Assembly (NCBI RefSeq): GCF_001297125.1
Contig: NZ_LHPC01000025.1
Coordinates: forward strand, 1-64,000
Reading direction: 5' to 3'
Origin: Pseudomonas sp. RIT-PI-q
Lineage (GTDB): Bacteria; Pseudomonadota; Gammaproteobacteria; Pseudomonadales; Pseudomonadaceae
DNA length: 64,000 nucleotides
Shown: piece after piece, positions 42,855 through 52,370 of the stretch
Layout: every line of letters starts with the position of its first letter
How positions within the stretch are numbered: position 1 is the stretch's first letter
Notes under the pieces: generated by a model
Told to the model about the DNA's origin: nothing
The model's database searches: none
What the model saw: the letters and a program-made list of their open reading frames with translations, nothing else
Program-made: the position numbers and the translations under genes

Positions 42855-43529
42855 TTATTTACGCGAGAAGTGGACAACCAGCTTGTCGCCAACGGTTTGC
42901 AGCACTTGAACCAGCACCAGCAGCAACACCACGGTCACGACCATCACATCGGTCTGGAAACGCTGGTAACCGAAACGGATCGCCAGGTCGCCCAGACCGC
43001 CAGCGCCCACCACACCGGCCATTGCCGTGTAGGACACCAGCGTAATGGCTGTCACCGTAATCGCCGCGAAGATGCCCGGGCGGGCTTCCGGCAGCAAGGC
43101 GTTGGTGATGATCTGCCGCGTCGTCGCACCCATGGCCTGGGTCGCCTCGATGATGCCGCGATCGACTTCACGCAGAGCGGTTTCCACCAGTCGCGCGAAG
43201 AACGGCGTGGCGCCCACCACCAGCGGCGGGATCGCACCGGCGACACCGAGGGACGTGCCGGTGATCAACACAGTGAACGGGATCATCACGATCAGCAGGA
43301 TGATGAATGGCAGCGAACGCAGAATGTTCACCACCAGCGACAGCATCGCGTAGACGCCTTTGGCTTCCAGCAACTGACGCGGGCTGCACAGGAACAACAG
43401 CACGCCCAGGGGCAAGCCGAGCAAAACCGTGAACAGCAACGAACCGCCGAGCATCAGCAAGGTGTCGCCAGTGGCCAGCCAGATTTCGAACCAGTCGATG
43501 TTGGCGAAGAAACTTGTCAGGGCTTCCAT
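42855..43529 (-). CDS. metI: D-methionine ABC transporter, permease
   Basis: 224 residues, five or six membrane helices. The EAA-like loop VETALREVDRGIIEATQAMG contacts MetN. It shares one base with the metN stop and runs in the operon metN-metI-metQ. Confidence 0.95.
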   Translation of the reverse strand: MEALTSFFANIDWFEIWLATGDTLLMLGGSLLFTVLLGLPLGVLLFLCSPRQLLEAKGVYAMLSLVVNILRSLPFIILLIVMIPFTVLITGTSLGVAGAIPPLVVGATPFFARLVETALREVDRGIIEATQAMGATTRQIITNALLPEARPGIFAAITVTAITLVSYTAMAGVVGAGGLGDLAIRFGYQRFQTDVMVVTVVLLLVLVQVLQTVGDKLVVHFSRK

Positions 43530-44536
43530 CAGCGCAGCACCTCCATGTGGACGTCAGCCGCGGTGAAGCGGGCGAACGCCGCGTCCATATCGCCGCCGGT
43601 AACGGCAAGGGTGAGTTGCCCGTAGGGAACGTCTTTAATGCGGTCGATACGCCCGGCCAGAATGCTGTAGTCCACACCCGTTTCGCGAGCGACGGTTCCC
43701 AGCAATGGCGCGTAGGTCGCTTCGCCCTGGAAGGTCAGACGCACGATGCGACCCGGCACGTGAGCGAAGTCATCGCGCTGTTCGCTTTCGTCAATCTGCT
43801 CGTCTTCTTGCACGAAGCGCTTGGTGGTCGGGTGCTTGGGATGCAGGAACACATCGGCCACCGAACCTTGCTCGACGATCACGCCAGCGTCCATCACCGC
43901 CACCTGGTCGCAGACCCGGCGAATCACATCCATTTCGTGGGTGATCAACACGATGGTCAACTTCAGCTCGCGATTGATCTCGGCCAGCAATTGCAGGACC
44001 GACGCAGTGGTCTGCGGGTCCAGGGCACTGGTGGCTTCGTCGCACAGCAGGATTTTCGGTTTGGTCGCCAGGGCGCGGGCGATGCCCACACGTTGTTTCT
44101 GACCGCCAGACAGTTGTGCCGGGTACTTCTTGGCGTGGTCGGACAAGCCAACCCTCGCCAGCAACTCGGCGACTCGCAGGTCGATGTCACTGCGAGACAA
44201 TTCGCCAGCCAGGGTCAGCGGCAGCGCGACGTTGTCGGCCACGGTCTTGGACGCCAGCAGGTTGAAGTGCTGGAAAATCATCCCGACCTGCTGGCGGAAG
44301 CGCCGCAGGCTATTGGCGTCGAGCGCGGTGACTTCTTCGCCGTCGACGAAGATCTTGCCGCCACTGGAGTTTTCCAGGCGATTGATCAGACGCAACAGGG
44401 TACTTTTTCCCGCACCGGAATGACCGATCAGGCCGAAGACCTGACCATTCTCAATCGTCAGACTGGTCGGATGCAGGGCGGGGATATCCTTACCGGCGAC
44501 GCGGTAGGTTTTGTGGACGTTTTGAAACTCGATCAC
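43529..44536 (-). CDS. metN: D-methionine ABC transporter, ATP-binding protein
   Basis: 335 residues. Walker [18 protein letters not shown] signature [15 protein letters not shown], Walker [14 protein letters not shown] and the H-loop [11 protein letters not shown]-terminal NIL domain (about 260-335; [20 protein letters not shown]) binds methionine and shuts the transporter when the cell is replete. First gene of the operon. Confidence 0.96.
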   Translation of the reverse strand: MIEFQNVHKTYRVAGKDIPALHPTSLTIENGQVFGLIGHSGAGKSTLLRLINRLENSSGGKIFVDGEEVTALDANSLRRFRQQVGMIFQHFNLLASKTVADNVALPLTLAGELSRSDIDLRVAELLARVGLSDHAKKYPAQLSGGQKQRVGIARALATKPKILLCDEATSALDPQTTASVLQLLAEINRELKLTIVLITHEMDVIRRVCDQVAVMDAGVIVEQGSVADVFLHPKHPTTKRFVQEDEQIDESEQRDDFAHVPGRIVRLTFQGEATYAPLLGTVARETGVDYSILAGRIDRIKDVPYGQLTLAVTGGDMDAAFARFTAADVHMEVLR

Positions 44537-44800
44537 GTAGCGAACCTTGTGGGGCGCGTTAGAAAAGGATCAGCGGTTAGCCGGGCGCGCATTTTAGCCT
44601 GTCCGTATAGAGGTTCTTAGCATTTATTTCGCATTCAACCTGCCATTTGGCAATAACGCGATCAAAGGTCAGAAAAAAGGAACGGCGCAAAACGTCACCA
44701 GTCACTAATTAGGCAACTCGAAAACGCCTCCGGTGCCGTGCCGGGGGATTGCTCAAGAGTCCTGGCTAAGGCAGGAATCGCAACGAGGAGTTAACGCCTG

Positions 44801-46939
44801 ATGAGTACCAAAAAGCCTGCCGCACCCAAAAGCGCACTGGCCGGGACCGATACCCCGGACCGCGGCAACACCAATACCAAGCTCGACAGCCTGGAAAAAT
44901 TTCGCTCCGACGCCACCGAACAGGCCCTGCGCACCAATCAGGGCGTGAAGGTGTCCGACAATCAGAACACCTTGAAGGTCGGTGCTCGTGGGCCGTCGTT
45001 GCTGGAAGATTTCATCATGCGTGAAAAGATCACGCATTTTGACCATGAGCGCATTCCCGAGCGCATCGTGCATGCCCGCGGCACCGGTGCTCATGGTTAC
45101 TTTCAGACCTATGAAAACCATTCCGTACTGACCAAGGCAGGCTTCCTGCAAGACCCGGGAAAGAAAACTCCAGTATTCGTGCGCTTCTCCACGGTGCAGG
45201 GCCCTCGTGGGTCAGGCGATACCGTGCGGGACGTACGAGGTTTCGCCGTGAAGTTTTTCACCGACGAAGGCAACTTCGACCTGGTGGGCAACAACATGCC
45301 GGTGTTTTTCATTCAGGACGCGATCAAGTTTCCTGATTTCGTGCACGCGGTAAAACCGGAGCCACACAACGAGATTCCTACTGGCGGTTCAGCCCATGAC
45401 ACGTTCTGGGATTTTGTTTCGCTGGTTCCGGAGTCGGCGCACATGGTGATCTGGGCCATGTCCGACCGGGCGATCCCGAAAAGCCTGCGCAGCATGCAGG
45501 GCTTCGGTGTACACACCTTTCGCCTGATCAATGCCGAAGGAAAATCACGCTTTGTCAAATTCCACTGGCGCCCCACGGCCGGCACTTGCTCGCTGGTGTG
45601 GGATGAAGCGCAGAAGCTCGCCGGCAAGGACACCGACTACCACCGCCGCGATCTCTGGGAATCGATCGAGATGGGCGACTACCCGGAATGGGAATTGGGC
45701 GTCCAGGTCATCGAGGAGGAAAACGAACATAGCTTCGACTTCGACATCCTCGACCCGACCAAGCTGATCCCGGAAGAGCTCGTCCCCATCACCCCGCTGG
45801 GCAAAATGACCCTCAACCGCAATCCGGACAATTTCTTCGCCGAAACCGAGCAAGTCGCTTTCTGCCCTGGGCATATCGTGCCAGGAATCGATTTCTCCAA
45901 CGATCCGCTGCTGCAAGGTCGGCTGTTTTCCTACACCGATACGCAAATCAGCCGACTCGGTGGACCGAACTTTCACGAGATTCCGATCAACCGTCCGGTG
46001 TCACCGTTCCACAACGGCCAACGGGATGCGCTGCACCGCACCACTATCGACAAGGGCCGCGCGTCCTACGAGCCAAATTCGATCGATGGCGGTTGGCCCA
46101 AAGAAACCCCGCCGGCTGCACAAGATGGCGGCTTCGAGACGTATCCGGAGCGTATCGACGCCAACAAGATCCGCCAGCGCAGTGAGTCGTTCAGCGACCA
46201 CTTCTCCCAGGCGCGGCTGTTTTTCCACAGCATGAGCAAGCATGAGCAGGAACACATCATCTCCGCCTACAGCTTTGAGCTCGGCAAGGTTGAGCGCGAG
46301 TTTATTCGGGCGCGGCAGGTGAATGAGATTCTGGCGAATATTGATCTGGAACTGGCCAAGCGCGTGGCGCTGAACCTGGGGCTGCCAGCGCCGAAAGCCG
46401 GGACGGTCGAGGTGCCCAAAACCTCACTGGATCGTTCGCCAGCCCTGAGTCAGGCCACCCGGCTGCCGGGCAATATCAAACCCGGGAAGGTGGCGATACG
46501 GGCGGCCAACGGAGTCGATGGCGCAGCGATTGATGCAAGGAAGAAAGCGCGGGGGGGTGAAGGTGCGCACGCCAAGCTGCTAGGCCCGACTTCCGCCCCC
46601 GTGACGACCGCCGATGGCAAGGCGCTGCCGGTGGATGCGTCAATGGAAGGCTTGCCTTCGGTGGCGTTCGACGCGGTTTTCGTGCCCGGTGGCGCGGCTT
46701 CGATCAAGGCGTTGAGCACAGACGGTGTGGCGCTGCACTACTTGCTGGAGGCGTACAAACACTTGAAGGCGATCGCGCTGCATGGCGAGGCCAAGCAGTT
46801 GCTGGATGTGTTGAAGCTGGAGGCTGATGCGGGGTTGATCGTCGGGGCGGACGCCAAGTTGTTCAAGGCGTTTTTTGCCGCGATCGGGCAGCATCGGGTG
46901 TGGGACAGGGAGCCTAAGGCCAAGGCGATTCCGGCTTAA
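44801..46939 (+). CDS. katE: Large-subunit catalase HPII
   Basis: 712 residues, clade-2 catalase. Distal His in [15 protein letters not shown], Asn in [12 protein letters not shown], and the proximal Tyr in [12 protein letters not shown]. The extra 150-residue C-terminal flavodoxin/GATase-like domain ([18 protein letters not shown]) is present. KatE is typically RpoS-dependent and protects stationary-phase cells. AACGAGGAG precedes the ATG by about 11 nt. It is monocistronic. Confidence 0.96.
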   Translation: MSTKKPAAPKSALAGTDTPDRGNTNTKLDSLEKFRSDATEQALRTNQGVKVSDNQNTLKVGARGPSLLEDFIMREKITHFDHERIPERIVHARGTGAHGYFQTYENHSVLTKAGFLQDPGKKTPVFVRFSTVQGPRGSGDTVRDVRGFAVKFFTDEGNFDLVGNNMPVFFIQDAIKFPDFVHAVKPEPHNEIPTGGSAHDTFWDFVSLVPESAHMVIWAMSDRAIPKSLRSMQGFGVHTFRLINAEGKSRFVKFHWRPTAGTCSLVWDEAQKLAGKDTDYHRRDLWESIEMGDYPEWELGVQVIEEENEHSFDFDILDPTKLIPEELVPITPLGKMTLNRNPDNFFAETEQVAFCPGHIVPGIDFSNDPLLQGRLFSYTDTQISRLGGPNFHEIPINRPVSPFHNGQRDALHRTTIDKGRASYEPNSIDGGWPKETPPAAQDGGFETYPERIDANKIRQRSESFSDHFSQARLFFHSMSKHEQEHIISAYSFELGKVEREFIRARQVNEILANIDLELAKRVALNLGLPAPKAGTVEVPKTSLDRSPALSQATRLPGNIKPGKVAIRAANGVDGAAIDARKKARGGEGAHAKLLGPTSAPVTTADGKALPVDASMEGLPSVAFDAVFVPGGAASIKALSTDGVALHYLLEAYKHLKAIALHGEAKQLLDVLKLEADAGLIVGADAKLFKAFFAAIGQHRVWDREPKAKAIPA

Positions 46940-46961
46940 GGCAGTACGTCGTTAGTGAGGA

Positions 46962-47060
46962 CGCCTTCGCGGGCAAGCCCGCTCCCACATTGAATGGGGG
47001 ATACCACAAAATTGTGGTCAACCTCAAAACCCTGTGGGAGCGGGCTTGCCCGCGAAGCTT
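46962..47060. repeat. REP doublet, GGGAGCGGG variant
   Basis: CTTCGCGGGCAAGCCCGCTC CCACA and the reverse complement TGTGGGAGCGGGCTTGCCCG with CGAAG, about 49 bp apart. This is the GTGGGAGCGGGCTTGCCCGC subfamily. It separates convergent katE and the lipoprotein gene. Confidence 0.9.
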
Positions 47061-47777
47061 TTAAGGTTTGCGAGGACTCAAAACCATCTGCGCCGGAACA
47101 TTGCGCAAAATCTGCTTTTCCAGATTCAACTCAAAATCCGAGTCGAGCTTCTTGACTCGCTTGGTCAGCAACGTGGCCAGCCAAGGGTAGTCCTCGGTCC
47201 GCGGTGCCTGAATGCTGACGTCACACTGGTAGTTCACCACATCGGCGGCGATGGCATCCATCTGGCGCCGAAGCTTGGCGATATCGGTGACGTTCAGTGC
47301 AACCGTGGTGCTTGGTGCCGACGGATCGATCACTTTCGCCTGCGCCTTGGCTTCGGCAGCCATGAGCGCGGCTTCAGCCTTGTCCAGCTCAGCCTTGCGC
47401 GCATTGACGATGGCGTTGTTAACCCCACCGGTCAGCGCCGGAGCCTTGGGCATCAACGCCCGGGCACGGCTCAGAGCGGTAGCCGCAGCGTTTACATCAC
47501 CTTTTTGCAACACGATCTGACTGCGTTGCAGATAGGCTTCGGCCAATTGCCGCTGGTACTGCACCAACGTTGGATCGTTGGGCGATTGGGCCTGCAAGGC
47601 AGCCAGTTGATCCTCGGCGGTGGCCAGTTCACTGCTGGCGAGATTTTGCTCAAGCTGTGCAACGGCCGCGGCCCGCGCATCGGGGGTCTCGGTGGCCGCC
47701 GGTGGCGTGCTTTGGCAAGCGCCCAGCAGCAGGGAAAATGCGGCAAGGAGCAGATAACGGGAGGCGAACAGCTTCAT
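47061..47777 (-). CDS. Helical lipoprotein next to zinc uptake locus
   Basis: 238 residues with lipobox LLGAC and a tetratricopeptide-like or coiled helical body (LEQNLASSELATAEDQLAAL, AYLQRSQIVLQKGDVNAAATA). The C-terminal domain has KQILRNVPAQMVLS. Conserved next to znuB in pseudomonads (PA5502 type). Probable outer-membrane lipoprotein of unknown role. Confidence 0.85.
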   Translation of the reverse strand: MKLFASRYLLLAAFSLLLGACQSTPPAATETPDARAAAVAQLEQNLASSELATAEDQLAALQAQSPNDPTLVQYQRQLAEAYLQRSQIVLQKGDVNAAATALSRARALMPKAPALTGGVNNAIVNARKAELDKAEAALMAAEAKAQAKVIDPSAPSTTVALNVTDIAKLRRQMDAIAADVVNYQCDVSIQAPRTEDYPWLATLLTKRVKKLDSDFELNLEKQILRNVPAQMVLSPRKP

Positions 47778-47814
47778 TCCTGCGACTCTCTATTTGCGCA
47801 AAAAACGAGCAAGT

Positions 47815-48603
47815 CTACACCCCTCTACGGGGCAGGACAAAACTCAGCAGAAACAACGCGGCGGCCGCCACCACAATCGACGGGCCCGCCGGGGTGTCCT
47901 TGAACCACGACAGCGCCAGTCCGCCACACACCGCGAGCATACCCAGCAGGCTCGCGCCCAGTGCCATCTGCTCCGGTGACCGGGCGTGACGTTGTGCCGC
48001 AGCCGCCGGGATGATCAGCAGTGAAGTAATCAGCAATACACCGACGATTTTCATCGCAACGGCGATCACTACGGCGATCAGCAACATCAGGGTCAGGCGC
48101 AACGCCGCCACCGGCAGACCTTCTACCCTGGCCAACTCTTCATGCACGGTGATCGCCAGCAACGGCCGCCACAACGTCACCAGCAAGGCCAGTACGGCTG
48201 CGCTGCCACCGAGGATCCACGACAGATCGGTCGGGCTGATCGCCAACAAGTCACCGAACAGATACGCCATCAGATCGATCCGTACTTCGTGCATGAAGCT
48301 TAGTACCACCAGGCCCAAAGAGAGCGTGCTCGGTGCGAGAATTCCCAAAAGCGTATCGGACGCCAGCGGTTGACGCTGCTGCAAGGTCACCAGCAACACC
48401 GCCAGCAACAAGCAGCCGACGGTGACCGCCACCGTCGGGCTGACATCCAGCAGAAAGCCCAGCGCCACACCGAGCAACGCCGCGTGAGAGAGGGTGTCGC
48501 CGAAATAGGCCATGCGCCGCCAGACCACGAACGAACCCAACGGGCCCGCGACCAATGCCAGGGCCAGGCCTGCAAGCAGGGCATAAAGAAGAAAATCAGC
48601 CAT
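47815..48603 (-). CDS. znuB: Zinc ABC transporter permease
   Basis: 262 residues, seven to eight helices of the ABC-3 family, containing [20 protein letters not shown]. Start 48603 overlaps the znuC end by 8 bp. ZnuB forms the membrane channel for Zn2+ uptake, fed by ZnuA. Last gene of zur-znuC-znuB. Confidence 0.95.
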   Translation of the reverse strand: MADFLLYALLAGLALALVAGPLGSFVVWRRMAYFGDTLSHAALLGVALGFLLDVSPTVAVTVGCLLLAVLLVTLQQRQPLASDTLLGILAPSTLSLGLVVLSFMHEVRIDLMAYLFGDLLAISPTDLSWILGGSAAVLALLVTLWRPLLAITVHEELARVEGLPVAALRLTLMLLIAVVIAVAMKIVGVLLITSLLIIPAAAAQRHARSPEQMALGASLLGMLAVCGGLALSWFKDTPAGPSIVVAAAALFLLSFVLPRRGV

Positions 48604-49381
48604 GCTTGCAGCTATCTCCATGAACGTGAGGTTGAGCCGCCGAGGCCGCAGTGACCACGGAGCCATGCAAGTCGTGGGCGTGGTCGTGATGGTGGTGATA
48701 AATCGCCAGGCTTTGTGCGTTCTTTCCGAACAACTCGACGAAAGCCGGATCGCCGCTGACCTGCTCGGGATGCCCGGAGCAACAAACGTGACGGTTGAGG
48801 CAGACCACCTGGTCGGTGGTGCTCATCACCAGGTGCAGATCGTGAGAGACCATCAACACGCCGCAGCCGTGACGGTCGCGCAGACGCGTGATCAAGCTAT
48901 AGAGCTCGGCTTGACCGGCCACGTCGACGCCTTGTACCGGCTCGTCGAGCACCAGCAATTCCGGCTCACGCAGCAGCGCCCGGGCCAGCAGTACACGCTG
49001 CATTTCGCCACCGGAAACGCTTTGCACCGGGCTGTCGATCACCTGTTCGGCGCCGACTTCCTTGAGTGCCGACAAGGCCATCGCACGGTCCACACCCGGC
49101 ACCAGACGCAAGAAGCGCAGCACCGAAAGCGGCAGCGTCGGATCGACGTGAAGTTTTTGCGGCATGTAACCGACGCGCAGTTTCGGTTTGCGCCAAACGC
49201 TGCCGCTGTCCGGCTTCAACAGACCGAGCACCGCCCGCACGAGGGGGGTTTTGCCAGCGCCATTGGGGCCGATCAGGGTCACGATCTGCCCCGGTTCGAC
49301 GCTCAGCTCGATGTTATCCAGCACGTTTTGCCCGGCAAATGTGACGGCAACCTGCTCGAGGCGGATCAGCGCGTTGCTCAT
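48596..49381 (-). CDS. znuC: Zinc ABC transporter ATP-binding protein
   Basis: 261 residues. ABC signature [16 protein letters not shown], Walker [14 protein letters not shown]-loop VSHDLHLV, and a His-rich C-terminus ([10 protein letters not shown]) fitting a zinc role. Walker A reads [11 protein letters not shown]: the residue after GKT is Pro, where Thr is expected (a CCC codon in a run of six C). TGATG couples it to zur upstream. The oddity may be a real variant or a sequencing slip; see findings. Confidence 0.93.
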   Translation of the reverse strand: MSNALIRLEQVAVTFAGQNVLDNIELSVEPGQIVTLIGPNGAGKTPLVRAVLGLLKPDSGSVWRKPKLRVGYMPQKLHVDPTLPLSVLRFLRLVPGVDRAMALSALKEVGAEQVIDSPVQSVSGGEMQRVLLARALLREPELLVLDEPVQGVDVAGQAELYSLITRLRDRHGCGVLMVSHDLHLVMSTTDQVVCLNRHVCCSGHPEQVSGDPAFVELFGKNAQSLAIYHHHHDHAHDLHGSVVTAASAAQPHVHGDSCKHG

Positions 49382-49863
49382 CAAGCCCCCTGGCAACCGG
49401 AGCAGAGACCGACCACTTCAACGGTCTGCCCTTCGACGACAAAACCCACATCCTTGGCGCTGCCAATGATCGCGTCGCTGATGGATTTCTGTTCCAGCTC
49501 AATGGCGGCGTGGCATTCGCGGCAGATCAGGAACTGACCCTGGTGGGCGTGTTCCGGGTGATTACAACCGACAAAGGCGTTCAGCGAAGAGATGCGGTGC
49601 ACCAGGCCGTTTTCCAGCAGGAAATCCAGCGCGCGGTACACGGTCGGCGGCGCAGCCCGGCGGCCGTCCTGTTCGCTGAGCACTGCCAGGATGTCGTAGG
49701 CACCCAGTGGCTTGTGGCTTTGCCACACCAGTTCCAGCACCCGCCGACGCAAGGCGGTCAGGCGCAAACCTTGACGCGCGCACAGGGTATCGGCCTCAGA
49801 CAATGCGGTGTGTACGCAATGAGAGTGGTCGTGGGGACGGCTGGCAATCGGTGTTTTAGGCAT
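49381..49863 (-). CDS. zur: Zinc uptake regulator
   Basis: 160 residues, Fur family. DNA-binding winged helix ([20 protein letters not shown]), C-terminal dimer domain with CxxC pairs [11 protein letters not shown] and GLCSGCQGA for the structural zinc, and upstream ligands in [10 protein letters not shown]. It represses znuA and its own operon when zinc is sufficient. First gene of zur-znuCB. Confidence 0.95.
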   Translation of the reverse strand: MPKTPIASRPHDHSHCVHTALSEADTLCARQGLRLTALRRRVLELVWQSHKPLGAYDILAVLSEQDGRRAAPPTVYRALDFLLENGLVHRISSLNAFVGCNHPEHAHQGQFLICRECHAAIELEQKSISDAIIGSAKDVGFVVEGQTVEVVGLCSGCQGA

Positions 49864-49883
49864 GAGCGGCGACGAGTTTTGTG

Positions 49884-49904
49884 AGAGACGTTATTATGTT
49901 ACCC
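49884..49904. promoter_or_regulatory. Putative Zur box
   Basis: GAGACGTTATTATGTTACCC resembles the Zur palindrome GTTATANTATAAC (right half TGTTAC, left half CGTTAT). It lies in the 66-bp gap between divergent zur-znuCB and znuA, where it could control both. Confidence 0.6.
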
Positions 49905-49929
49905 GTTCTCGCCTCTTCGAGTGGTCATC

Positions 49930-50850
49930 GTGTCCCGACTTTTTTCTATCTTTGTCGCTTTTTTCGCAAGTTTTCTGTTGATCGGTCCAGCGCATGCCGA
50001 CGTCAAAGTCCTTACCAGCATCAAGCCTCTACAGCTGATCGCGGCTGCGGTACAGGATGGCGTGGCGATCCCGGAAGTCCTGTTGCCGCCCGGTGCTTCG
50101 CCGCATAACTACGCCTTGCGCCCTTCCGACGTACGGAAGGTGCAGTCGGTCGATCTGCTGTACTGGATCGGCCCGGACATGGAAGGTTTCCTGCCTCGCG
50201 TGCTGAACGGTCGTACGCTGCCCAGCGTCGCCGTGCAGGATTTGCCTGGCCTGAAATTGCGTCGTTTTGCCGAAGATAGCCACTCGTATGCCGAAGAAGC
50301 CGACGAACATGATCACGATCATCGCCCTGGCAGCCTGGATGCACATTTGTGGTTGTCGCCGGTCAATGCTCGGGTGATCGCCACGAAAATGGCCGCTGAT
50401 TTGAGCGCTGCCGATCCGGCCAATGCGGCCCGCTATCAAAGCAATCTCAAGGCGTTCGATGAACGTCTGGATGCGCTGGACCTGCGTTTGAAGAAACGCC
50501 TGGCCAGTGTTGAAGGCAAACCCTACTTCGTGTTCCACGAAGCCTTCGACTACTTCGAAGACGCCTACGGCCTCAAGCACACCGGCGTGTTCAGCGTTGC
50601 CGCCGAAGTGCAGCCCGGCGCCCAGCATGTCGCGGCGATGCGCGCGCGGTTGCAGGAAGTCGGCAAGACCTGCGTGTTCAGTGAGCCGCCGCTGCGTCCG
50701 CGCCTGGCAGAAACCCTGGTGGCCGGCCTGCCGGTGAAACTGGCGGAACTGGATGCGCTGGGCGGGTACACGCCAGCGACCGCTCAGGGCTATGAGCAGG
50801 TGCTGGAGAAATTGGGGAATGATTTGGCGGGGTGCCTGGAGTCGTTGTAA
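49930..50850 (+). CDS. znuA: Zinc ABC transporter, binding protein
   Basis: 306 residues from GTG 49930 (a GTG at 49921 is less likely). Signal peptide MSRLFSIFVAFFASFLLIG...AHA. Zinc ligands: His in PPGASPHNYALRP, a His/Asp-rich flexible loop (DEHDHDHRPGSLDAHLWL) and His in FVFHEAFDYFE. The final Asp comes late in the chain. It supplies zinc to ZnuBC and is divergent from zur. Confidence 0.94.
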   Translation: MSRLFSIFVAFFASFLLIGPAHADVKVLTSIKPLQLIAAAVQDGVAIPEVLLPPGASPHNYALRPSDVRKVQSVDLLYWIGPDMEGFLPRVLNGRTLPSVAVQDLPGLKLRRFAEDSHSYAEEADEHDHDHRPGSLDAHLWLSPVNARVIATKMAADLSAADPANAARYQSNLKAFDERLDALDLRLKKRLASVEGKPYFVFHEAFDYFEDAYGLKHTGVFSVAAEVQPGAQHVAAMRARLQEVGKTCVFSEPPLRPRLAETLVAGLPVKLAELDALGGYTPATAQGYEQVLEKLGNDLAGCLESL

Positions 50851-50861
50851 CCGACACAAAA

Positions 50862-50995
50862 CCTGTGGGAGCGAGCTTGCTCGCGAAGAGGCCAGCACAT
50901 TCAACATCCAAGTTGACTGTTACGCCGCCTTCGCGAGCAAGCTCGCTCCTACAGGAATGCGCCATGCCTGTAGGAGCGAGGCTTGCCCGCGAAGC
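50862..50995. repeat. Triple REP cluster
   Basis: Three REP units: ACCTGTGGGAGCGAGCTTGC (50861-50880, with TCGCGAAG), its partner CTTCGCGAGCAAGCTCGCTC (50929-50948) and a third, GTAGGAGCGAGGCTTGCCCG (about 50970-50989), of another variant. It ends 3 bp before the thrB stop codon, so the right-hand unit nearly touches the gene end. Confidence 0.88.
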
Positions 50996-50997
50996 TT

Positions 50998-51948
50998 TTA
51001 GAGGGCGAACGGCAACGGCGTACCGACCTTCTGCCGCTGCGCCAAGCGCTGCTGAAACTCCATCGGATCGTGAATCAACACGTCCTGGCCGGCGAAAGAC
51101 TCCGCCGCAATCAACCGTGACAACCAGAACCGCACGCACGCCACCCGAAGCATCGTCGGCCAGAGTTCGGCTTCGGCTGCGGTAAACGGGCGCAACGCCG
51201 CGTAGGCCCCGAGCAATGCCCGCGCACGCGGCCCATCGATCAAGCCTGCTTCGTCCGAACACCAGTCGTTCAAGGCAATCGCCACGTCGTAGAGCATCGG
51301 CCCCGAACACGCGTTGTAGAAGTCAATCAGCCCCGTCAGGTGCGTGCCTTCGAACATTGCATTATCGCGAAACAGATCGGCGTGGATGTTGGCTCGCGGC
51401 AGCGCCAGAATTTTCGTCTTCTGCTGTGTGATTTCGTCCAGCGCCCGTTGCAGCAGATCTTTCTGCTCGGCATTCAGGTGCGACAGCAACTGCGTACCCT
51501 CTTCCAGCATCCAGTCCAGGCCGCGATCGGTTTTGCGCTTGATCATGTTGGCCTGGGTCGCCAGGTGCAGATGACCGAGCAATTCGCCCACCTGGGCGCA
51601 ATGCTGCGCGTTGGCCTCCTTGATGTGCTTGCCGGCCAGGCGCGGCTGCAACAGCGCAGGCTTGCCGGCCAGTTCCCGCAAGGCGACGCCGTCGGTGGTG
51701 CGCAGCGCATACGGCACCGGCAGATCGGCCTCGTGCAGGACGTCGAGCAGTTCGATGAAGAACGGCATTTCCTGAACCGGACCACGCTCGACCAGCGTCA
51801 GGACGAACTCGCCCTGCTCCAGGCTGATAAAGAAATTGGTGTTTTCGCTACCGGCGGCAATCCCCTGGAAATCAAGCAGGCGGCCGAGGCCATAAGGGGC
51901 GAGAAAAGCTTCCAGCTCGGGCCGAGCCAGGGGGGTGAACACAGACAT
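50998..51948 (-). CDS. thrB: Homoserine kinase
   Basis: 316 residues of the aminoglycoside-phosphotransferase fold used by pseudomonads. Catalytic loop NIHADLFRDNAMF (HxDLFxxN) and the metal Asp in LIDFYNACSGP. It phosphorylates homoserine in threonine synthesis. ATG 51948 lies in a gene-poor leader before the convergent DUF2782 gene. No leader peptide was detected. Confidence 0.94.
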   Translation of the reverse strand: MSVFTPLARPELEAFLAPYGLGRLLDFQGIAAGSENTNFFISLEQGEFVLTLVERGPVQEMPFFIELLDVLHEADLPVPYALRTTDGVALRELAGKPALLQPRLAGKHIKEANAQHCAQVGELLGHLHLATQANMIKRKTDRGLDWMLEEGTQLLSHLNAEQKDLLQRALDEITQQKTKILALPRANIHADLFRDNAMFEGTHLTGLIDFYNACSGPMLYDVAIALNDWCSDEAGLIDGPRARALLGAYAALRPFTAAEAELWPTMLRVACVRFWLSRLIAAESFAGQDVLIHDPMEFQQRLAQRQKVGTPLPFAL

Positions 51949-52005
51949 GTTTAAACTGCCAGTACGGGCGCCGCTCTTGAGCCAGCGCCGATTGAATTTA
52001 AGAAA

Positions 52006-52296
52006 CTACTTCCACTCGAAAATCTTCCACGACGGAATCAGCATATCCGGCTGATCCGAGCGGATGAAGTTTGCATCTGTCCCGTCCGCGCGCACCAGAA
52101 AGTACGGTGGTGCGCCTTTCGGCGTGACCTTGATCGCATACAGGAAACCGTTTTGGCGGTATTCCTGAATGACTTTGTCCCCTTCCGTGCGGATCGTGAC
52201 TTCAGGCTCCGGAGTCGGCGCATCATCCGCCGCCATGACGGCGAACGGAACGGTTGCAAACATGCCAGCCAGCAGCAAGCGATTTAGTGTGCGCAT
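52006..52296 (-). CDS. DUF2782 periplasmic protein
   Basis: 96 residues with a signal peptide (MRTLNRLLLAGMFATVPFAV, AMA) and the conserved core VIQEYRQNGFLYAIKVTPKG and PPYFLVRADG. The family is conserved in gamma-proteobacteria next to thrB and polA. Function unknown. It is divergent from polA. Confidence 0.88.
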   Translation of the reverse strand: MRTLNRLLLAGMFATVPFAVMAADDAPTPEPEVTIRTEGDKVIQEYRQNGFLYAIKVTPKGAPPYFLVRADGTDANFIRSDQPDMLIPSWKIFEWK

Positions 52297-52370
52297 GATA
52301 ACCTTGTCCCTTTGTCGTCAACGGTCCCGCTATTCTAGCGCCGGGCCCGCCGAAAAGGTTGATCCTGCTC

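Noticed and set aside
44537..44800. SAM or other riboswitch upstream of metNIQ or katE
   Set aside because: No conserved aptamer pattern could be recognised in the gap; pseudomonads normally do not use SAM riboswitches for metNIQ.
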